Source: UBA11891 sp965658355 (lineage in GTDB: Bacteria; Bacteroidota; Bacteroidia; Flavobacteriales; Flavobacteriaceae). From it: a DNA stretch of 64,000 nt. The notes under the pieces were generated by a model that worked only from the letters and a program-made list of their open reading frames with translations, did not search any database and had not been told where the DNA came from. Below, piece after piece: positions 25,957 to 33,838 of the stretch (within the stretch, counting starts at the first letter, position 1; each line of letters opens with the position of its first letter). The stretch is taken from assembly GCA_965658355.1 (NCBI GenBank), contig CBFHRX010000003.1, forward strand, positions 31,937-95,936. The letters are read 5' to 3'. The position numbers were made by a program, and so were the translations under genes.

Positions 25957-25957
25957 A

Positions 25958-25970
25958 GTGGTACCTCCAG
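25958..25970. repeat. Right 13-bp direct repeat (within tRNA-Phe)
   Basis: GTGGTACCTCCAG is the same sequence as at 24736-24748. It covers the last 12 bases of the tRNA gene (discriminator, acceptor strand, T-stem) plus one flanking base. Confidence 0.75.
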
Positions 25971-26031
25971 GAATCGAACCAGGGACACAAGGATTTTCAG
26001 TCCTTTGCTCTACCAACTGAGCTAAGGTACC
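25959..26031 (-). tRNA. tRNA-Phe (GAA)
   Basis: Read on the minus strand: acceptor GGTACCT with AGGTACC, D-arm GCTC..GAGC, anticodon stem AAGGA/TCCTT with loop CTGAAAA (anticodon GAA), T-loop TTCGATT, discriminator A, no encoded CCA. The T-stem CCTGG/CCTGG contains one T-T mismatch (positions 51-63). It has its own strong promoter and terminator. Confidence 0.95.
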
Positions 26032-26048
26032 ATTGCTCTAGGCGAGTG

Positions 26049-26080
26049 CAAATATAAATTGCTTTTTAGTTCTCTACAAA
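26049..26080 (-). promoter_or_regulatory. Promoter of tRNA-Phe
   Basis: On the minus strand: TTTG (26080-26077), 20-base spacer, TATATTTG (26056-26049), ending 17 bases before the tRNA. It matches the Bacteroidetes consensus. Confidence 0.8.
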
Positions 26081-26090
26081 TCAAATGCCC

Positions 26091-26098
26091 TAAATTTG
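26091..26098 (+). promoter_or_regulatory. Bacteroidetes -7 box before coaX
   Basis: TAAATTTG matches TAnnTTTG and lies 26 bases before the GTG chosen for coaX. Transcription from it could not include the upstream ATG at 26059, which supports the GTG start. Confidence 0.55.
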
Positions 26099-26124
26099 TA
26101 GCGCTATTAAAGTCATCAATAAAA

Positions 26125-26853
26125 GTGGTATTACTTCTCGATATTGGAAATACACGAACTCAGTACTCTTTATATAAAGAATCAGAGCCGCTGAAGCATG
26201 GCGTTTTGGATACTCCTGAACGCCTGGAATTAGAGAACATAAATCGTCAATATGCGCCTCAGACGGTCTTTTTTTCAGATGTTCGCGGCGGGGCTTCGCA
26301 GATGCTAAACACTCTTTTCCCTCAAGCAAGCAGCTTGTCTCTAGATTCAAAGAATCTTTATTTTCCCTTTACAAACGCCTATAAAACCCCTGAGACACTA
26401 GGGGCAGACAGAAAGGCATTGGTAGCGGCAGCTTATTTTAAATACCCGAATGCAGCTTGTTTGATACTAGATATTGGTACTTGCATCACTTATGATTTTC
26501 TCGATGAGCAAGGTGTGTATCACGGGGGTGCCATAAGCCCAGGCATCAAGATGAGATACAAAGTATTGCATGAAAAAACAGGGAAATTGCCTTTGTTGGA
26601 TCTAAACCCAAGCCCAAACCTAACCGGAAGTTCCACTCAAGAGGCTATTCATTCGGGGGTTTACAATGGCGTATTAGCCGAAATAGAGTATCATATAAAT
26701 CATTATTATGATAAACATCCTAATCTTATCATAATTATTACCGGAGGAGATGCGCCAGTGTTGTCTAAAAGTATAAAAAAGCCCATATTTGCCGAACCTA
26801 ATTTTCTGTTAGAAGGGATGTTCTCTCTTTTGGAGTACAATAAAAATTCATGA
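26125..26853 (+). CDS. coaX: Type III pantothenate kinase
   Basis: A 242-residue ASKHA-fold kinase for the first step of coenzyme A synthesis. The phosphate motif LLLDIGNTR is at the very N-terminus; then GADRKALVAAA, LDIGTCITYDF and GGAISPGIKMR are all family signatures. The longer frame from ATG 26059 would put 22 unmatched residues before this motif and lies upstream of the -7 box, so GTG 26125 is preferred. It overlaps the barrel protein gene by 4 bases and opens the envelope gene run. Confidence 0.93.
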   Translation: MVLLLDIGNTRTQYSLYKESEPLKHGVLDTPERLELENINRQYAPQTVFFSDVRGGASQMLNTLFPQASSLSLDSKNLYFPFTNAYKTPETLGADRKALVAAAYFKYPNAACLILDIGTCITYDFLDEQGVYHGGAISPGIKMRYKVLHEKTGKLPLLDLNPSPNLTGSSTQEAIHSGVYNGVLAEIEYHINHYYDKHPNLIIIITGGDAPVLSKSIKKPIFAEPNFLLEGMFSLLEYNKNS

Positions 26854-28112
26854 CAAAAAGAATCCTACTGTTATTTTTTTTAGGGGCCTCAACAACAATC
26901 TGGAGTCAGTCAGGCACAGGATCTCCCTATTCTTTTGGGGGCTTAGGCGAAATTAATTACAAAGGGAATCACTGGTCTAGAGCGATGGGTGGCTTGGAAT
27001 TTTACACCGATTCCATTCATGTAGACTTTAATAATCCAGCTAGCTTGAGTACGCTTAAGGTGACAAATTTCTCCTTAGGGATTGATTATAAAGTCACCAA
27101 TTTGGAAGACAATTCCAACAGCCAATCGATTAGCACATCAGCCTTAAACTATATGGGAGTCAATATCCCAACCAAATATTTTGGTTTTAATTTTGGGCTG
27201 CTTCCCTATAGTTCCGTAGGCTATCGCATGGAGTATAGAGACGCGCAAGAGGAGGCGACAGAAATTCAACGTTACGATGGTAGTGGAGGATTGAATTTGG
27301 CTTTTCTTTCGGTAGGCTTCAATCTATTTCAATGGTGGTCTTTAGGTGCCAGTGCGCAATACGGTTTTGGTGACATAACACACAGAAGCTCCCAGTTGAT
27401 AGAAAATGTGGATCGGACTACTTTTTTAGAAAGCAACTCCAGTCTTTCTGGATTGCGATACAAATTTTCTTCTGTTCTACGATTTCCTCTAGGACTTAAG
27501 AGCGTCCATTTTTATACTTCTTATACTCCAGAAGCAAAGATCAACTCTAAAAATAATGAATTGTTTACCACCCTTTCTACCAGCACCTCAAGTGTTGGGC
27601 AGCAACTGTTGGTAGATTTAAGCCTGACGGGATTGGACGAAACCCTTATGATCGTTCCACGAAAACTGACAATAGGCTTTGGAATTGGGGAAAATAAAAA
27701 GTGGTTTGTAGGAGGACAGTACGAAACCTCTAATAATTCTAATTTCAGGAATGATTTTATTACTTTAGACGGACTAAGTTATGAAGACGGAAACAAGCTA
27801 GCCCTTGGAGGTTTCTTTATCCCTAGTTACGGTTCCTTAACAGACTATTGGAAACGAATTGTATATCGTTTTGGTTTTTTTAATGAAACTACAGGCATCC
27901 AGGTTCAGGGGTCTTCTTTAACGGATAGTGGCATAACTTTTGGAGTAGGTTTACCAGCATTAAGGCTGGGAAGTTTTTCTAATGCCAATCTAGGAGTGAC
28001 ATTGGGGAGTAGAACAACCCCTAATTCAAATCTAATAAAAGAGAATTATTGGCAATTGAGCTTAGGATTCTCACTTAATGACGTATGGTTTATAAAAAGA
28101 AAATACAACTAA
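26850..28112 (+). CDS. Putative outer-membrane beta-barrel protein (PorV/FadL-like)
   Basis: 420 residues with a signal peptide (cleavage near IWSQ/SG) and a mature N-terminus GTGSPYSFGGLGE, the SPYS..GLG signature of a Bacteroidetes outer-membrane protein group. Next come RAMGG..F and FNNPASLSTL, as in FadL/PorV-type barrels, then many amphipathic strands to the C-terminal aromatic stretch. It likely sits in the outer membrane; transport or secretion role is unknown. The gene lies between coaX (4-base overlap) and a TPR protein 14 bases downstream. Confidence 0.75.
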   Translation: MTKRILLLFFLGASTTIWSQSGTGSPYSFGGLGEINYKGNHWSRAMGGLEFYTDSIHVDFNNPASLSTLKVTNFSLGIDYKVTNLEDNSNSQSISTSALNYMGVNIPTKYFGFNFGLLPYSSVGYRMEYRDAQEEATEIQRYDGSGGLNLAFLSVGFNLFQWWSLGASAQYGFGDITHRSSQLIENVDRTTFLESNSSLSGLRYKFSSVLRFPLGLKSVHFYTSYTPEAKINSKNNELFTTLSTSTSSVGQQLLVDLSLTGLDETLMIVPRKLTIGFGIGENKKWFVGGQYETSNNSNFRNDFITLDGLSYEDGNKLALGGFFIPSYGSLTDYWKRIVYRFGFFNETTGIQVQGSSLTDSGITFGVGLPALRLGSFSNANLGVTLGSRTTPNSNLIKENYWQLSLGFSLNDVWFIKRKYN

Positions 28113-28126
28113 TAAAAAAAATAGAA

Positions 28127-29515
28127 ATGAAATTGTTACGCGTATATGCAAGTCTTTTATTCCTTTTGATGGGGGCTACTGGCTTTGCACAATCAGACCA
28201 AGAATGTTTACAGAACTTATCCATTTTTGCGGAATTCGCCAAGGTTAAAAATTATGACTCTGCTTACGAGCCGTGGCAGAAAGTGTTGACAGACTGTCCA
28301 ACTTTAAATGCGGCGATCTATTCCTACGGTGAAAAAATACTTCAGCATAAAATCAAAAATAGTACTGGGGCGGATCAAGAAGCTTTTAAATCAAGTTTGG
28401 TGGATTTGTACGGGAAATGGGCCGAGAACTTTCCGACTAGAAAAGGAAAAAGTCGTCTTGGTAATATTCTAAGCGCCAAAGCGCAGTCGCTATTAGATTT
28501 TAAAATTGGTTCTCCAATGGAAGCGTATACCGCTTTTGACAAGGCATTTACAGAAGATCCTTCGAGTTTCACCAACCCAAAGCGTTTGTACAATTACTTC
28601 AAGACTCTTTTTAACCTTTACAAAGCGGGAGATCAGGGAGTAACCATGGAGCAGTTGTTCAACAAATACGAAGAGGTATCTGAAAAGTTCGAATTGGAGT
28701 CTACTAAGCTGGCCAAAAACCTAGATAAGATTCTTAAGAAAGAAGAATCAGGATCCCCATTAACATCTCGTGAAACGAGAAATAAAAGGGCTTTTGGGAT
28801 CAACTCAAAGGCGATTGCAACCTATGTCTCAAACTTAGATGCTATCATTTCCAAGGAAGCTACTTGTGAAAATTTGATTCCGCTGTATCAGCGAAATTTT
28901 GAAGAAAATAAAGCTGATGCGGTTTGGTTGAAACGTGCTGCTTCTCGTATGGATGCTAAAGAGTGTTCGGATGATCCTTTGTTTGTGACGCTTGTTGAAG
29001 CCTTGCACAACCTTGACCCTTCAGCCGATTCAGCCTACTATTTAGGTTTGCTAAATGACAAAGCAGGAAAAAGTCAAGAGGCCCTAAAATATTATGAGGA
29101 GTCTATAGCGCTTGAAACAGATAGCTACAAAAAAGCTAAAATCTTGTATAAAATCGCTTTGAAGTTCAAAAAATCAGGACGTAAGTCCTCGGCGCGTAGC
29201 TATGCTAAAAAGGCACTTAGCTATCAGCCTTCTATGGGGAGAGCACATCTATTAATTGCGAACCTATATGCGGCAAGTGCGAACGACTGTGGGACGACTC
29301 AATTTAATAAACGAGCCATTTATTGGTTAGCTGCCGATGTAGCAAGAAAAGCAGCCCGTGTAGACGAGTCTATTAAGAAAGTAGCCCTGAAAACAGCAGA
29401 AAGCTATATGGGGCGCGCCCCCAGTAAGACAGATATCTTTACTGAAGGGAATGAAGGAAGCACGATCAGTTTTGATTGTTGGGTAAAAGGAAGTGTGAAG
29501 GTTCCGAAATTATAA
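28127..29515 (+). CDS. Secreted tetratricopeptide repeat protein
   Basis: 462 residues with a signal peptide (MKLLRVYASLLFLLMGATGFAQ). The mature part is helical; clear TPR-like units lie in the C-terminal half (YYLGLLNDKAGKSQEALKYYEESIAL, AKILYKIALKFKKSGRKSSARSYAKKAL). It is probably a periplasmic scaffold. ATG 28127 is preferred over 28085 because the longer form puts 14 charged residues before the signal peptide and overlaps the barrel gene. The stop overlaps the lptC start (TAATG). Confidence 0.8.
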   Translation: MKLLRVYASLLFLLMGATGFAQSDQECLQNLSIFAEFAKVKNYDSAYEPWQKVLTDCPTLNAAIYSYGEKILQHKIKNSTGADQEAFKSSLVDLYGKWAENFPTRKGKSRLGNILSAKAQSLLDFKIGSPMEAYTAFDKAFTEDPSSFTNPKRLYNYFKTLFNLYKAGDQGVTMEQLFNKYEEVSEKFELESTKLAKNLDKILKKEESGSPLTSRETRNKRAFGINSKAIATYVSNLDAIISKEATCENLIPLYQRNFEENKADAVWLKRAASRMDAKECSDDPLFVTLVEALHNLDPSADSAYYLGLLNDKAGKSQEALKYYEESIALETDSYKKAKILYKIALKFKKSGRKSSARSYAKKALSYQPSMGRAHLLIANLYAASANDCGTTQFNKRAIYWLAADVARKAARVDESIKKVALKTAESYMGRAPSKTDIFTEGNEGSTISFDCWVKGSVKVPKL

Positions 29516-30090
29516 TGCCTATCAAAATCTTGATACAATACATAGGGGTAGCTGCTTTGGTACTGCCCCTATTTTTTTCTTGTTCGGATTCCACACAAGC
29601 TCTAAATGAAATTCGTTCCACCTCAACACAAGCGGTTGGAACTGCTCAAAACATCCGAATGGTATATACAGATTCTCTCAAGATTCAAGCTATATTAACG
29701 GCTCCAGTTCACGTAGATTATACGAACCTAAGTTTCCAATATGCAGAATTTCCAAAAGGGTTAAAAGTTGTCTTTTTTGATTCTTCTAACAATGAAAATA
29801 CAGTAACAGCAGAGTATGGACTGCTCTACAACGCCACCAACCTTATTGATTTACGAAAAAATGTCGTTTTGACCTCCTCGGATGGGTCACTCCTAAAAAC
29901 AGACCAATTGTTCTGGGATGCAGGAAATGAATGGTTGTTTACCGAGCGCCCCTTTACCTTTGAGAATCAAGACTATAATTTGAATGCGATCCGATTGGAC
30001 ACCAACAAGGAATTTAGTAAATTTCAAACAGGAAAGCTTACCGGGACAATTGCTGTTTCTGAGGCTAAAGACAGTGTAAATACTTTATGA
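29515..30090 (+). CDS. lptC: LPS export ABC transporter periplasmic protein LptC
   Basis: 191 residues with a lipoprotein-type N-terminus (LFFSC, Cys23), followed by an LptC/OstA-like beta-jellyroll with repeated motifs such as LLYNATNLIDLRKNVVLTSSDG and LKTDQLFWDAGNEWLFTE. LptC takes lipopolysaccharide from LptBFG and passes it to LptA across the periplasm. ATG 29515 overlaps the TPR stop by one base; a longer frame from 29476 would place a charged 13-residue prefix before the signal and overlap more. lptE lies far away at 59772, and the other lpt genes are not in this window. Confidence 0.85.
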   Translation: MPIKILIQYIGVAALVLPLFFSCSDSTQALNEIRSTSTQAVGTAQNIRMVYTDSLKIQAILTAPVHVDYTNLSFQYAEFPKGLKVVFFDSSNNENTVTAEYGLLYNATNLIDLRKNVVLTSSDGSLLKTDQLFWDAGNEWLFTERPFTFENQDYNLNAIRLDTNKEFSKFQTGKLTGTIAVSEAKDSVNTL

Positions 30091-30284
30091 GAAGTTATCG
30101 CATATCAGAAATAATCTATTGGGTAATTAGTGTTTTGTCGCTCCATCAAGCCTATTCGCAGTGGAATGCCAATTCTCAAAAAGCCTACCTCTTTTTAGGC
30201 TTTGCAGCTTTGTCTATTTTCATGGCATTGTTTCGTCGTCATTTTCGGAAGAAATTTGAAAAACGCAGGCCCCCAAAAGCATGA
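30087..30284 (+). CDS. Small membrane protein, hypothetical
   Basis: 65 residues with two hydrophobic stretches (IIYWVISVLSLHQAYS and AYLFLGFAALSIFMALF) and a very basic C-terminus (RRHFRKKFEKRRPPK). It overlaps lptC and the following gene by 4 bases each, so it is translationally coupled on both sides, which supports it being real. Function is unknown. Confidence 0.7.
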   Translation: MRSYRISEIIYWVISVLSLHQAYSQWNANSQKAYLFLGFAALSIFMALFRRHFRKKFEKRRPPKA

Positions 30285-31558
30285 TGCCTGAGGATTTTAT
30301 TATTCTTGGCTGCCTGATACTTTCGGCATTTTTCTCGGGAATGGAGATTGCCTTTGTCTCTGCCAACCGTGTGGAACTCGCCATTGAAAAGCAAAAGGCT
30401 GGAGTATTAGCAGTGCTTCTTAAAAAGGTAACAGAGAATTCTTCCCGATTCATCGCTACCATGCTAGTGGGGAATAATATTGCCTTGGTCGCCTATGGAA
30501 TCTTTATGGGAGACAGAATTACCTTTTTATTATTTAATGATAGTGCGATAGGGGAGTTGAATGACCTGAGTATTTTGCTCTACCAAACCTTGATCTCTAC
30601 GCTTATCATTTTAATCACGGCAGAGTTTTTGCCGAAAGTTTTTTTTCAATTATACGCCAATCGCTTATTGAAATTCTTTTTGTTGCCAACGGCTTTTTTC
30701 TACTATTTGTTGGCCCCTATTTCGCGCGCCATAATATTTTTAACAGATGGGGTACTGAAACGTTTTTTTCAAGTGGAAACAGATCAGGTTCAATTGAGTT
30801 TTTCAAATGTTGAGTTAGGAGACTATATAGAAGAACAAATTGAGCAGAGTAAAGACAAAGAAAATTTGGATGCTGAAATTCAAATTTTTCAAAATGCGCT
30901 TGAATTTTCAGATGTGAAAGTAAGAGAAGCAATGGTTCCTAGAGCCGAAATAATTGCGGCCTCACAAGATACCTCCGTAAAAGAGCTGCAAAAGTTGTTT
31001 ATTTCTACCGGTCTTTCTAAAATTCTGATTTATCGAAATACATTAGATGATCTAATAGGCTATGTTCACGCCTTTGAGATGTTTAAGCAGCCAAAAAGCT
31101 TAAAAAGTATTTTATTGCCAGTCGCTCAGGTGCACGAGCCCATGCCAGTGAATCAAGTGCTTAAAGTTTTAACGCGTCAACGAAAGAGCCTAGCGGTGGT
31201 CATTGATGAATATGGTGGAACAGCAGGGATCGTAACCATTGAGGATATAGTAGAAGAGCTTTTTGGTGAAATTGAAGACGAACATGATAGTGTTGCGCAT
31301 TTTGAGAAAAAAATAGCGGATGCAACATATGAATTCTCAGCCCGCTTGGAAGTTGATTATCTGAATCAAACCTATGATTTGGGGCTTCCTGAAAATGAAT
31401 TTTATGAAACGCTAGGAGGAATGATTGTTTTTCATACAGAAGAGATTCCAGAAAAAGGAGCTGTGGTTGAAATAGAGGGCTTTTCAATTACGGTAAAAAA
31501 GGTATCTTCTACTAAAATTGAGCGTTTAATCGTTCAGTCTCTTCCCAATAAAGACTAA
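30281..31558 (+). CDS. Hemolysin/CorC-family protein (CNNM, CBS pair, CorC_HlyC)
   Basis: 425 residues. The N-terminal CNNM transmembrane domain has SAFFSGMEIAFVSANR (about 14-29) and further helices up to about 165. A CBS pair follows (VREAMVPRAEI.. and RQRKSLAVVIDEYGGTAGIVTIEDIVEELFGEIEDEHD), then a C-terminal CorC_HlyC domain. Relatives are implicated in magnesium or cobalt export and ion homeostasis; hemolysin is a historical name. The gene overlaps the small membrane protein by 4 bases; a second ATG at 30284 is an alternative start. Confidence 0.9.
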   Translation: MMPEDFIILGCLILSAFFSGMEIAFVSANRVELAIEKQKAGVLAVLLKKVTENSSRFIATMLVGNNIALVAYGIFMGDRITFLLFNDSAIGELNDLSILLYQTLISTLIILITAEFLPKVFFQLYANRLLKFFLLPTAFFYYLLAPISRAIIFLTDGVLKRFFQVETDQVQLSFSNVELGDYIEEQIEQSKDKENLDAEIQIFQNALEFSDVKVREAMVPRAEIIAASQDTSVKELQKLFISTGLSKILIYRNTLDDLIGYVHAFEMFKQPKSLKSILLPVAQVHEPMPVNQVLKVLTRQRKSLAVVIDEYGGTAGIVTIEDIVEELFGEIEDEHDSVAHFEKKIADATYEFSARLEVDYLNQTYDLGLPENEFYETLGGMIVFHTEEIPEKGAVVEIEGFSITVKKVSSTKIERLIVQSLPNKD

Positions 31559-31591
31559 CAGATTCTCTCTCTTTCTTAGTCTCAAAAATAT

Positions 31592-31621
31592 TTTGATATC
31601 GCTCTAATAATCGTAAATTCG
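31592..31621 (+). promoter_or_regulatory. Probable promoter before the PpiD-like gene
   Basis: TTTG (31592-31595), 18-base spacer, TAAATTCG (31614-31621), seven of eight matches to TAnnTTTG, 26 bases before the start codon. Confidence 0.45.
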
Positions 31622-31647
31622 CACACTAGCTGAAAATATGGTATAGT

Positions 31648-33762
31648 ATGGCAATTTTAGGACAAATCAGACAACGTTCTTTCTTCTTAATTTTCATCAT
31701 TGGGATGGCACTTTTTGCTTTTGTTATCTCTGGTGTTTTTGATGGCAACAGCAGTGGTGACATAGCCACTGAGCCTATTGCTTTAATTAATGATGAAGAA
31801 ATGGACCTTAATACATTCCGCTTTCAAGTAGAACAAACGGAACGGAATTATGGCTTCTCTACTCTTCAAGCTGTGAGAGCCGTGTGGAATCAAAGTATTC
31901 AAAACACAATTTTAAACCAGCAATTTGACGCCTTAGGGATCGATGCTGGAAAAGAACAGATAGAGCAAATTATTTCTCAAAATCCCGCTTTTGTAAGAGA
32001 TGAGCGATTTTTGAATCAAAGTGGATTTTTTGATTTTGGCTTATTCACCAACTTCATCAACCTGATGAAAGAACAAAATCCGGCTGCTTATGAGCAGTGG
32101 AAATTACAAGAAGCCAATTTGGTTGATATTGCAAAACAGAATATTTATTTAGATCTCATTCGCTCGAGTACCGGCTTTACAGAAGAAGAGGGTAAAATGG
32201 CTTATCATATTGAAAATGACAACATCAATATGGAGTTTGTACAAGTTCCCTTGGACGCCATTGATGATAGTGAATATGAAATCACCGATGCTGATATCAG
32301 AAAATATATCAATGCCCATCCGGATGAATTTGAAGCTGAAGCCTCTACTCAGATCCGATATGTGGTATTCGAAGATGTAGCCTCTCCTGAGGATGAAGCC
32401 TTTCTATATTCCGACTTAGAAAAATTACTAGACGTTCAGATTGCGTATAATGATGTTTCTAAATTGACAGATACACTGGATGGCTTTCGTACAACAAAAA
32501 ACATTTTTGACTTTGTTGAAAAGCATTCGGAACAAGCCTTTGATTCAGTTTACCTTCCGAAAGGGGAGCTGGCAAGTGAATATGCCGAATCTCTCTTCAA
32601 ATTAAAAAAGGGAGACGTATTTGGGCCTTTTAAAGATGGTAACACCCTCAAGCTGGCGCGGATGTTAGACCGAAAAAAGAACGGGTCAATACGAGCCAGT
32701 CATATTCTTATTTCATTTGAAGATGCTGTAAACCCGACACCAGGAGTAACAAGATCAAAAGAGGAGGCCAAACGTTTGGCAAACCGTTTGCTGCGTCAGG
32801 CAAGAAGAAATCCTGATGATTTTGAGACTCTTGCCCGTAACAACTCAGATGGTCCTTCCAAAAGAGTTGGTGGAGACTTAGGTTTCTATCAAGAAGGAGG
32901 GATGGCGACTGAGTTTTTTGACTATACGAATAAGAACAGAGTAGGTCGAATAGGATTGGTAGAGACTGATTTCGGTTTTCATATTATCAAGATCACAGAC
33001 AAAGAAGATGTGGTTTTGTTGGCAGAGATTGTAAAAGAGATTGTGCCTTCAGACGAAACGTCTAATATTGTTTTTCGCAAGGCTGCAGAACTCGAAATTG
33101 CGGCTAAAGAAAATAAAGATCTAGAAGCTGCGGCGGAAGCCAAAGATTACAGCATAAAAAATCCAACACAGATAGATATTCTTGATGAATTTATTCCAGG
33201 AATGGGTCTTCAACGCAATGTTGTACAATGGGCCTTTGATTCGGAAACAAAGCCTCAAGATGTTCGACGATTTAGCCTCTCACAAGGAGGGTATGCTGTT
33301 GTTCAAGTTGTCGAGAAGAACCCTGCGGGTCTACAAACTGTCAACCAAGCTAAATCCAAAGTAACCCCTATAGTAGAAAACGAAAAGCGATTGGCACTTC
33401 TAGAAGAGAAATATGCTGCCACCACTTCCTTGGAAGCGTTAGCTGAAGCAACAGAAGGAGAAATAAAAACAGCTTCGGCGATGACACAAGAAAATACGAC
33501 CATAGCGGGAGTTGGATTTGAGCCTTATGTTATTGGGGTTGCCTTTTCATTAGAAGTAGGTGAAACCTCTTCTTTGATAAAAGGAAAAGAAGGCGTTTAC
33601 CTGGTTCGAGTAACGAAAAAAGAAATCGCTCCAGAGTTGCCTAGTTATATAGCGTATGCGAATTCCCTCCAAGAAGCTGAAAAAGAAAATCTTGAAGAGG
33701 CTATTCTAGAGGCCTTAAAATCGGTTTCAAATATTATTGATAATAGAGCCCTTTATTATTAA
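31648..33762 (+). CDS. Peptidylprolyl isomerase, PpiD-like membrane-anchored foldase
   Basis: 704 residues. One N-terminal membrane helix (about 12-32) anchors it in the inner membrane with the rest in the periplasm. A SurA-N-like chaperone region follows, then a parvulin PPIC domain (about 350-450) with ASHILISF, LARNNSDGPSKRVGGDLGFY and DFGFHIIKI. A second, diverged parvulin-like region lies nearer the C-terminus. PpiD proteins assist folding of outer-membrane proteins at the Sec exit. Length slightly exceeds E. coli PpiD (about 620). A strong terminator follows. Confidence 0.92.
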   Translation: MAILGQIRQRSFFLIFIIGMALFAFVISGVFDGNSSGDIATEPIALINDEEMDLNTFRFQVEQTERNYGFSTLQAVRAVWNQSIQNTILNQQFDALGIDAGKEQIEQIISQNPAFVRDERFLNQSGFFDFGLFTNFINLMKEQNPAAYEQWKLQEANLVDIAKQNIYLDLIRSSTGFTEEEGKMAYHIENDNINMEFVQVPLDAIDDSEYEITDADIRKYINAHPDEFEAEASTQIRYVVFEDVASPEDEAFLYSDLEKLLDVQIAYNDVSKLTDTLDGFRTTKNIFDFVEKHSEQAFDSVYLPKGELASEYAESLFKLKKGDVFGPFKDGNTLKLARMLDRKKNGSIRASHILISFEDAVNPTPGVTRSKEEAKRLANRLLRQARRNPDDFETLARNNSDGPSKRVGGDLGFYQEGGMATEFFDYTNKNRVGRIGLVETDFGFHIIKITDKEDVVLLAEIVKEIVPSDETSNIVFRKAAELEIAAKENKDLEAAAEAKDYSIKNPTQIDILDEFIPGMGLQRNVVQWAFDSETKPQDVRRFSLSQGGYAVVQVVEKNPAGLQTVNQAKSKVTPIVENEKRLALLEEKYAATTSLEALAEATEGEIKTASAMTQENTTIAGVGFEPYVIGVAFSLEVGETSSLIKGKEGVYLVRVTKKEIAPELPSYIAYANSLQEAEKENLEEAILEALKSVSNIIDNRALYY

Positions 33763-33782
33763 GAAGCCTATTTGAAGTCACC

Positions 33783-33823
33783 AAAAAAGGGGTTGCTCTG
33801 AAAGTGAGCAACCCCTTTTTTTT
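33783..33823. terminator. Bidirectional rho-independent terminator
   Basis: GGGGTTGCTC (33789-33798) and GAGCAACCCC (33806-33815) form a perfect 10-bp GC-rich stem, with A6 on the left and a T-run on the right. It serves the PpiD-like gene (plus) and the GHMP kinase gene (minus). Confidence 0.92.
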
Positions 33824-33838
33824 GGCCTCTACTACATT

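Larger units (their letters stand above)
24736..25957. mobile_element. Putative small tRNA-Phe islet (no integrase)
   Basis: A 1222-bp segment bounded by 13-bp copies of the tRNA-Phe 3' end, with a terminator adjoining each copy on the side away from the tRNA body. It is visibly more AT-rich than its flanks and carries two small genes (membrane protein, XRE regulator) plus palindromic site clusters. No integrase, excisionase or replication gene is seen. It could be the remnant of a larger element or a satellite mobilised in trans. Confidence 0.55.

Noticed and set aside
24749..25957. Toxin-antitoxin or phage-defence reading of the membrane protein/XRE pair
   Set aside because: The HTH protein is a typical short regulator, and the partner shows no nuclease, toxin or known effector motif, only membrane helices. 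A defence role would be guesswork.
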